Shown piece by piece: positions 16,235 to 20,173 of a DNA stretch of 20,173 nucleotides. Location of the stretch: contig DFBR01000028.1 of assembly GCA_002367375.1 (NCBI GenBank), positions 15,761 to 35,933 of the forward strand, in the 5' to 3' direction. The position numbers and the translations under genes are program-made. Source of the DNA: Erythrobacter sp. UBA3075. Lineage in GTDB: Bacteria; Pseudomonadota; Alphaproteobacteria; Sphingomonadales; Sphingomonadaceae. Below the pieces are notes generated by a model, which saw nothing but the letters and a program-made list of their open reading frames with translations, was not told the origin of the DNA and did not search any database. How positions within the stretch are numbered: the stretch's first letter is position 1; each line of letters opens with the position of its first letter.

Positions 16235-16381
16235 AGCTGGGGATTGCCGTCATCGCCGCTAACGCGGTGTCGCAGATGTTTTGGTCACACGATATCAAGC
16301 GCATACCGCATTGCTCGTCGCTACGTATGGTTCCTGATGTCATGGCCGCGACCCTCCAGCGTAGTTCTTTGATGACATGCG

Positions 16382-16388
16382 AAAGGGA
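16382..16388 (+). promoter_or_regulatory. Ribosome binding site deciding the lipoprotein start
   Basis: AAAGGGA lies 9 nt before the ATG at 16398. The earlier in-frame ATG at 16377 has no purine-rich site in front of it, so the start at 16398 is preferred. Confidence 0.5.
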
Positions 16389-16397
16389 ATTGCAGCG

Positions 16398-17000
16398 ATG
16401 ACATTTATGAACCCGCTTCATGGCTCGAGAGCCTTGGCGCTCGCCGTAGTGATATTGCTGGCGGCCTGCGCAACTCCGGCCCCGACGCCGTATCAGCCAT
16501 ACTTGCCCGACCAAGCCATTCCTGGCGGCTTTTCGGAAGAACGGCTGGCTGACAACAGTTACCGCGTCACCTTCGCAGGCAATTGTTTCACATCGCGCGA
16601 ACGGGTCGAGGGCTATCTGCTTTACAGGGCTGCCGAACTCACGCTTGAGAAGCAATATGACTGGTTTGTTATCGCTGATCGACTGGTTGAACGCGATGCG
16701 CGGACTTATGAGGAACACAGCTACAACCCCTATTGGGGCACGGCCTATGGGTATTGGCGGCCGTATTGGAATTATTACGACCCGCGCATCGGCTGGCGCG
16801 GCTGGCATACCGGCCTGCGCGATCCGTTCTGGGCCGATCAAGTAACCTTGCGCACGGTTGAGCAGTTTACAGCCCATGCTGAGATAGAAATGCATCGCGG
16901 CGCCATTCCCGGCGATGAAGAGCGCGCATTCGTTGCAAGCGAGGTGATTGCCAATCTGGAAGCGATGGTCGAACGTCCCGGTGAACGTGGCACTTGTTAG
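16398..17000 (+). CDS. CC0125/CC1285-family lipoprotein
   Basis: A 200-residue predicted envelope lipoprotein. The N-terminus carries a short positive region, a hydrophobic core ALAVVILLAAC and a lipobox with Cys24. The mature part has the family-like block AGNCFTSRERVEGYLLYRAA, followed by LEKQYDWFVIADR, then a Trp/Tyr-rich stretch (YNPYWGTAYGYWRPYW) and a C-terminal half with EIEMHRG. The function of this alphaproteobacterial family is unknown. I start at 16398 because AAAGGGA precedes it; a frame from 16377 would add seven residues without a ribosome site. The gene is divergent from the DUF2267 gene with 174 bp between the two starts, a gap with no clear operator or promoter pair to my eye. 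A weak hairpin (GCGGG at 17020-17024, CCCGC at 17032-17036) follows the stop but has no T-run. Confidence 0.8.
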   Translation: MTFMNPLHGSRALALAVVILLAACATPAPTPYQPYLPDQAIPGGFSEERLADNSYRVTFAGNCFTSRERVEGYLLYRAAELTLEKQYDWFVIADRLVERDARTYEEHSYNPYWGTAYGYWRPYWNYYDPRIGWRGWHTGLRDPFWADQVTLRTVEQFTAHAEIEMHRGAIPGDEERAFVASEVIANLEAMVERPGERGTC

Positions 17001-17112
17001 CGTGCTGTATTTTGCACCTGCGGGAGCGCCGCCCGCATAAAAGTCGTCATCTTCAGCGCCGTACCGCATGACCGCGCCTTCTTGCTTGCGGCGAACGCTG
17101 ATGGTGCGATGA

Positions 17113-17364
17113 GCTGGGGTCAACAATGTCGATCTGCAGGCCACTAGTCGGCTGGGAATCGCAGTGGCGCGCCTGCCCGCCTACTCTCCGCACGCGGTGG
17201 CAGAACACACTTTCGCCCGGCTGATGACCTTCCCCAATGTCGTCATCACCGGCCATCAGGGCTTTTTCACCCATGAAGCGCTCACCGCCATCGCCGAGAC
17301 GACGATTGGCAATTTGACGTCCTTCGAAATGACTGGGGAAGCCCTTCACGCGCTGCAATCCTGA
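17113..17364 (+). pseudogene. Remnant of an LdhA-type D-lactate dehydrogenase (2-hydroxyacid dehydrogenase)
   Basis: Translation of the plus strand from 17113 gives AGVNNVDLQATSRLGIAVAR, then LPAYSPHAVAEHT, then directly FARLMTFPNVVITGHQGFFT and HEALTAIAETTIGNL. The first two pieces match the middle of E. coli LdhA-type enzymes (AGFNNVDL, VRVPAYDPEAVAEH), the rest matches the C-terminus (NVLFTGHQAFLTAEAL). The about 185 residues that normally lie between, with the NAD-binding GxGxxG fold and the catalytic Arg and Glu, are missing; only the His in TGHQG remains. The N-terminal third is also missing, and a TGA stands just before the first recognisable residue at 17110-17112. The part from the GTG at 17164 is still open and could be translated as 66 residues, but it cannot be a working enzyme. 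The stop is 9 bp from the convergent LptB-like gene. Confidence 0.82.
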
Positions 17365-17374
17365 CAAGCAGGAT
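17358..17374. repeat. Inverted repeat between the convergent LDH remnant and LptB-like gene
   Basis: ATCCTG, a 5-nt spacer ACAAG and CAGGAT form a 6-bp stem that overlaps both stop codons. It could act as a small bidirectional terminator hairpin, but there is no T-run on either strand, so I rate this low. Confidence 0.25.
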
Positions 17375-18159
17375 CAATCCCGCAGCGCTCCCAGATAACG
17401 GCTGATCACTTCGGGATCGTCCAGCATCTCTTCAGGAGTGCCGCTAAACACCGTGACACCCTCATCCAACAGATAGGCGCGGTCGATAACATCGAGCATT
17501 TCGGGCACATTCTGATCGGTTATCAGCACCCCAATGCCCCGCCGCCGGAAATCACCGATGAGTCCCTTGATGCTCGCGATAGTAAGCGGATCGATGCCAG
17601 CGAAGGGCTCGTCCAGCAGCACGAAGAGCGGATCGAGCGCCATCGCCCGCGCCACTTCACACCGTCGCCGCTCACCGCCGGACAATGACGTAGCCTTGGC
17701 GCTGCGCAGATGCGCGATACGCAGGTCCGCGAGCAATTCTTCCAGCCGTTCGAGGCGACGAGCCTTCTCCGGCTCAACGATCTCAAGCATGGCGAGGATG
17801 TTGTCCTCCACCGACAGCCCGCGGAAGATCGACGGTTGCTCAGGCAAATAACCCAGACCTAGCGCGGCGCGGCGGTAAAAAGGCAGACCGGATATATCCG
17901 TCCCGGCCAGCACAATGCGCCCGGCATCGCATGGCAGCAGGCCAAGGATGCAATAGAAGGTCACGCTCTTACCAGCACCATCGCGACCGAACAGGCCCAC
18001 CACCTCTCCGGCACTCACGCAGAGTGACACGCCATTCAGAACCTCGCGCGGCCCGAAAGACTTGTGAATATCGACGACCTCCAGAAGCACAGGAACGGCC
18101 CCGGGCACGGCGGAAACGCTCGGCTGCGGTGTGTTCAGATTGTCGTCCTGCCGTTTCAT
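17374..18159 (-). CDS. LptB-like ABC transporter ATPase with altered Q-loop and H-loop
   Basis: 261 residues from the ATG at 18159, the normal size for LptB, the cytoplasmic ATPase of the lipopolysaccharide-export machine. Seen: Walker A GRDGAGKS (58-65), signature LSGGERRRCEVARA (from 159), Walker B FVLLDEP with the catalytic Glu184, then FAGIDP and the ...YLGALRD end. Two conserved residues differ. The Q-loop, usually YLPQEASIFR, reads YLPEQPSIFR, so Glu107 takes the Gln place. The switch loop, usually ITDHNVRE, reads ITDQNVPE, so Gln216 replaces the catalytic His. No lptA, lptC or rpoN gene is nearby, unlike the usual lpt locus. It is probably a diverged second copy rather than the housekeeping LptB. 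An upstream extension to 18333 is open but overlaps the divergent gene and is not supported; the chosen start lacks a clear ribosome site. Confidence 0.85.
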   Translation of the reverse strand: MKRQDDNLNTPQPSVSAVPGAVPVLLEVVDIHKSFGPREVLNGVSLCVSAGEVVGLFGRDGAGKSVTFYCILGLLPCDAGRIVLAGTDISGLPFYRRAALGLGYLPEQPSIFRGLSVEDNILAMLEIVEPEKARRLERLEELLADLRIAHLRSAKATSLSGGERRRCEVARAMALDPLFVLLDEPFAGIDPLTIASIKGLIGDFRRRGIGVLITDQNVPEMLDVIDRAYLLDEGVTVFSGTPEEMLDDPEVISRYLGALRD

Positions 18160-18200
18160 GTAGGAAGTGCGCTTCGCCTCATCTTGGATTAGGTGCAATT

Positions 18201-18219
18201 GCCGCACTACCAGTGCGGC
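18201..18219. promoter_or_regulatory. Perfect inverted repeat in the divergent LptB-like / bactofilin-like promoter region
   Basis: GCCGCACT, spacer ACC, AGTGCGGC: 8-bp arms without mismatch, two further matching pairs (A and T) lying outside one mismatch. It sits 42 bp from the LptB-like start and 89 bp from the bactofilin-like start. The symmetry and place between divergent genes suggest a regulator-binding site or an mRNA hairpin. No T-run follows on either strand. Confidence 0.4.
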
Positions 18220-18224
18220 GATGC

Positions 18225-18238
18225 TCCTGACCTCAGGA
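18225..18238. repeat. Second inverted repeat in the same intergenic region
   Basis: TCCTGA, spacer CC, TCAGGA: 6-bp arms, beginning 5 bp after the first inverted repeat. Two unlike palindromes side by side in a 148-bp divergent gap could be two operators or one complex site. Confidence 0.3.
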
Positions 18239-18293
18239 TATCTACGGATGTCGCGGCGTAAAGAAGCACGCCAGTCTTCCTCCACCACACGAC

Positions 18294-18300
18294 AAGGAGG
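18294..18300 (+). promoter_or_regulatory. Strong ribosome binding site of the bactofilin-like gene
   Basis: AAGGAGG with 7 nt to the ATG at 18308, close to the ideal site. It fixes the start and rules out the open extension back to 18167. Confidence 0.75.
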
Positions 18301-18307
18301 GGGCGAC

Positions 18308-19534
18308 ATGAGTTTCCGACAATCCAGCTTCACAATCCGCGCTGCTCTGGCGGCAATTGCCTTGCTGACCGCGCCAGCGCTGGGAGCGCAAACGCCAGAT
18401 CAACCCGGTGAAAGCGCCATCGGGGCCGAAGATACTCAGCCCGCCGTTGAACCCGATACGCAGACCGACACAGAAACCGATATGGTGTTCGTTTCCGGCG
18501 AAGAGCTGTCACTCTCAGCCAGAACAACCGACGATCTTTTCGCCGCTGGCGGAACAATCGATACTGTTGGTGCAAGTGCAGACCACATGATCGCGGCAGG
18601 TGGGGAGATCACCGTGCGCGACGCCACCTTGCAGGACCTGATCCTTGCCGGCGGAAACATTCGTCTCAGCCGCGCTGTTGTTGCGGACGATCTCATCGCC
18701 TTTGGCGGCGACATCGTTGTCGAACCCGGTTTCGATATCGGCGGGTCCGCAGTGCTGGCTGGCGGAAATGTACGCGTAAACGCTCCTGTCGGCGGCGATC
18801 TGCGCATTGGTGCTGGCGAGATCTATGTGAATTCGCAAGTCGCCGGAACGGCGCGTCTGTCGGGCGAGACCATCGTCCTCGGCCCACAAGCGCAGATTGG
18901 TGGAGACTTGCTCTACCGCACCGAAAACCTCGTGGTTGAACCGGGAGCTGTCGTCACCGGCCAAAGGGCTCAGCTGCCGCCGCCCGATTATTCGCAGCCT
19001 GAGGATGCGGGCCGGGAAATGGGCCGGTTCATGCTGTTTGCCGGGATTGCGATCCTGCTCAGCTATGCCGTACTGACGATTCTTCTGGTGCTCGCAGCGC
19101 CCGGTCTGATGCGATCTGCATCGAACGAATTGCAGGGCCGTCCGTGGCGCAGCTTTGGTATCGGCGCCCTCTTTGCGCTTGGCGTCCCGCTGCTTGTTCT
19201 GCTGCTGTTTATGAGCATGTTCGGCGCCCCCCTCGCGATACTTCTGATCGTGATTGCAATCGCCTTGACGCCCATTGCCTTCGCTGTTGCGGGCTATGGT
19301 ACTGGCATGATCGCCCGCAAGCTGGCCACCAAGCAGGACGAACCGCCGGAAGCCCGCTCCGCGCGCATGTTGTGGCCGCTGCTTGGCATCGTTATGCTGT
19401 TTGTGCTCACCCTGATCCCGTTTCTGGGACTGTTCGTGTGGTTCATCGCCATGCTATTCGGGCTTGGCGCGCTGCTCCAGCTTGCGGGCGGAGCGCTGTC
19501 CGGGCCGGAGATGAGAGCAGCGGCATCGGTCTAG
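18308..19534 (+). CDS. Bactofilin-like polymer-forming beta-helix protein with C-terminal membrane domain
   Basis: 408 residues. A signal peptide (about 1-27, hydrophobic core AALAAIALLTAPALGA) is followed by an acidic Thr/Asp-rich linker. Then comes a beta-helix-like repeat region (about 60-218) built of short units with AAGG, LAGGNI, AFGGDI and LAGGNV turns, as in bactofilins. The C-terminal third holds about five membrane helices (roughly 241-264, 283-303, 307-331, 352-373, 374-395), so the repeat region should face the periplasm. This is unlike cytoplasmic bactofilins. The layout fits the DUF8173 group annotated as polymer-forming cytoskeletal proteins; the function is unknown, perhaps an envelope scaffold. 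An AAGGAGG site decides the start. The gene diverges from the LptB-like ATPase and is followed 94 bp later by the exchanger gene. A weak hairpin (GGCGG 19543-19547, CCGCC 19554-19558) lies after the stop, without a T-run. Confidence 0.82.
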   Translation: MSFRQSSFTIRAALAAIALLTAPALGAQTPDQPGESAIGAEDTQPAVEPDTQTDTETDMVFVSGEELSLSARTTDDLFAAGGTIDTVGASADHMIAAGGEITVRDATLQDLILAGGNIRLSRAVVADDLIAFGGDIVVEPGFDIGGSAVLAGGNVRVNAPVGGDLRIGAGEIYVNSQVAGTARLSGETIVLGPQAQIGGDLLYRTENLVVEPGAVVTGQRAQLPPPDYSQPEDAGREMGRFMLFAGIAILLSYAVLTILLVLAAPGLMRSASNELQGRPWRSFGIGALFALGVPLLVLLLFMSMFGAPLAILLIVIAIALTPIAFAVAGYGTGMIARKLATKQDEPPEARSARMLWPLLGIVMLFVLTLIPFLGLFVWFIAMLFGLGALLQLAGGALSGPEMRAAASV

Positions 19535-19566
19535 TCTCTCCCGGCGGCTGCGTCCGCCTGCTCGGC

Positions 19567-19629
19567 ATGGCGCAGAGCTTGCGATACGATGACGATGTAA
19601 ACACTGATAAAGCGATGCAAAGCGCCTGA
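19567..19629 (+). CDS. Possible 20-residue leader ORF coupled to the exchanger gene
   Basis: A short frame begins MAQSLRYDDD and ends with a TGA that overlaps the ATG of the exchanger gene (TGATG at 19627-19631). The exchanger start has no Shine-Dalgarno site of its own, which is why the overlap attracts attention. The leader's own start also lacks a clear site, and the peptide has no recognised family. It may be chance. Confidence 0.2.
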   Translation: MAQSLRYDDDVNTDKAMQSA

Positions 19630-20173
19630 TGAACAACCTCGGCCAAATCGCGATCCTGTTCGCCCTTGCCGCTGCAGCAGTCTGGTGGGCCGGGACGCGG
19701 CTGCCCGCCTATGTGGTCGCGCTCAGCGAGCGGACGGGCATCGGGCATGGCGTGGCCGGGATGCTGGTGCTTGGCGGGATCACCTCCCTGCCTGAACTCG
19801 CCACCGGCACCAGCGCCGCGATGATCGGCGTCCCGCTCCTGTCACTGAATGACATCCTTGGTAGCGCCAGCCTCAATCTGCTGCTGCTCGCGCTCGCCGA
19901 CATGGTGATTGGTGATCGCCCACTCACATCTGTCATCGCCCGGCCTGTTACATTGATGCAAGGCGTGCTCGGCATGATCCTGTTCGCGCTGACTGCCGCA
20001 GCCATTGGTCTGGGCGGCGGTGATTGGGGTGGCCCGGTGGGTGCATGGTCGCTGGCGATCTTTGTCGCTGTTATCTTTGCTCTTATCCTGTCAGACCGCG
20101 CGGAACGCCGGCCCATGTGGCAAGTCATCCACCCGCTCGAAACCGATCTGGCAGACGAGGCAAAGCCCACGCG
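19629..20173 (+). CDS. Sodium/calcium exchanger family membrane protein, 5' part only
   Basis: Translated from the ATG at 19629, open for 181 codons to the right edge, so roughly the N-terminal half of an exchanger of about 320-360 residues. It shows the alpha-1 repeat of the CaCA superfamily: GGITSLPELATGTSAA (49-64, with Glu56 as the likely cation ligand), then LNDILGSASLNLLLL (73-87), where the usual GNxxGSNxxN is modified (Gly to Leu at 73, Asn to Asp at 75). About five hydrophobic helices are seen, followed by an acidic hydrophilic stretch (from about 155) that should be the central cytoplasmic loop. It should exchange a cation such as calcium against sodium or protons across the inner membrane. 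The ion cannot be told from this half. The start makes TGATG with a tiny upstream frame and has no separate ribosome site. Confidence 0.82.
   Translation, partial: MNNLGQIAILFALAAAAVWWAGTRLPAYVVALSERTGIGHGVAGMLVLGGITSLPELATGTSAAMIGVPLLSLNDILGSASLNLLLLALADMVIGDRPLTSVIARPVTLMQGVLGMILFALTAAAIGLGGGDWGGPVGAWSLAIFVAVIFALILSDRAERRPMWQVIHPLETDLADEAKPT

Noticed and set aside
16280..16300. ATCAA near 16290 as an FNR/Anr half-site
   Set aside because: The partner half-site is absent: the bases on the other side do not resemble TTGAT.
16224..17144. N-terminal extension of the DUF2267 frame giving a 452-residue protein
   Set aside because: The extension is antisense to the lipoprotein gene and bears no domain. 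A good ribosome site at 16227-16234 places the start at 16223.
18167..18307. N-terminal extension of the bactofilin-like protein
   Set aside because: It would place residues before a clear signal peptide; AAGGAGG at 18294-18300 marks the start at 18308.
18160..18333. N-terminal extension of the LptB-like protein to 18333
   Set aside because: It would overlap the divergent bactofilin-like start and its strong ribosome site, and LptB proteins start near 18159.

Overview
The window looks like a chromosomal segment of an alphaproteobacterium, most likely a sphingomonad (Sphingomonadales, Erythrobacteraceae-like). The reasons are the high G+C content, the CC0125/CC1285-type lipoprotein, the GRDGAGK form of the LptB Walker A motif and the rhizobial-type cyclic glucan synthase. 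The organism assignment is an inference from protein character; there is no rRNA in the window.

Layout. The left 16.2 kb is one long run of minus-strand genes. Read in the direction of transcription they are: a DUF2267 protein (16223-15786), a truncated GNAT acetyltransferase remnant (15683-15411), a P2-type cation ATPase (15414-12799), a two-domain universal stress protein (12602-11520), a giant cyclic beta-1,2-glucan synthase (11520-3286), phosphoenolpyruvate synthase (3289-860) and a PfkB-type 6-phosphofructokinase (863 to beyond the left edge). Four of the junctions are ATGA or TGATG overlaps, so USP-ndvB-ppsA-pfkB forms one translationally coupled unit and GNAT remnant-ATPase another. 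The only larger breaks are 102 bp after the DUF2267 gene and 196 bp between the ATPase and the USP gene.

The right 4 kb is mixed. It holds a plus-strand lipoprotein (16398-17000), a plus-strand relic of a fermentative D-lactate dehydrogenase (about 17113-17364), and a convergent minus-strand LptB-like ABC ATPase with altered Q-loop and H-loop (18159-17374). After a divergent intergenic region with two inverted repeats come a plus-strand bactofilin-like beta-helix membrane protein (18308-19534) and the 5' part of a sodium/calcium-exchanger-family protein (19629 to the right edge).

How the genes may work together. USP, cation ATPase, PfkB, PEP synthase, DUF2267, GNAT and LdhA-type genes are the sort of set seen in hypoxia or stationary-phase survival regulons; the combination recalls the DosR dormancy genes of mycobacteria (USPs, pfkB, ctpF). 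The cyclic glucan synthase adds an envelope and osmotic output. This is a functional inference from gene content: I found no convincing FNR/Anr box by eye. Two members (GNAT and LDH) are decayed, so the island appears to be eroding in this strain.

No gene-free stretch exceeds 300 bp. I see no tRNA, rRNA, CRISPR array, insertion sequence or origin.
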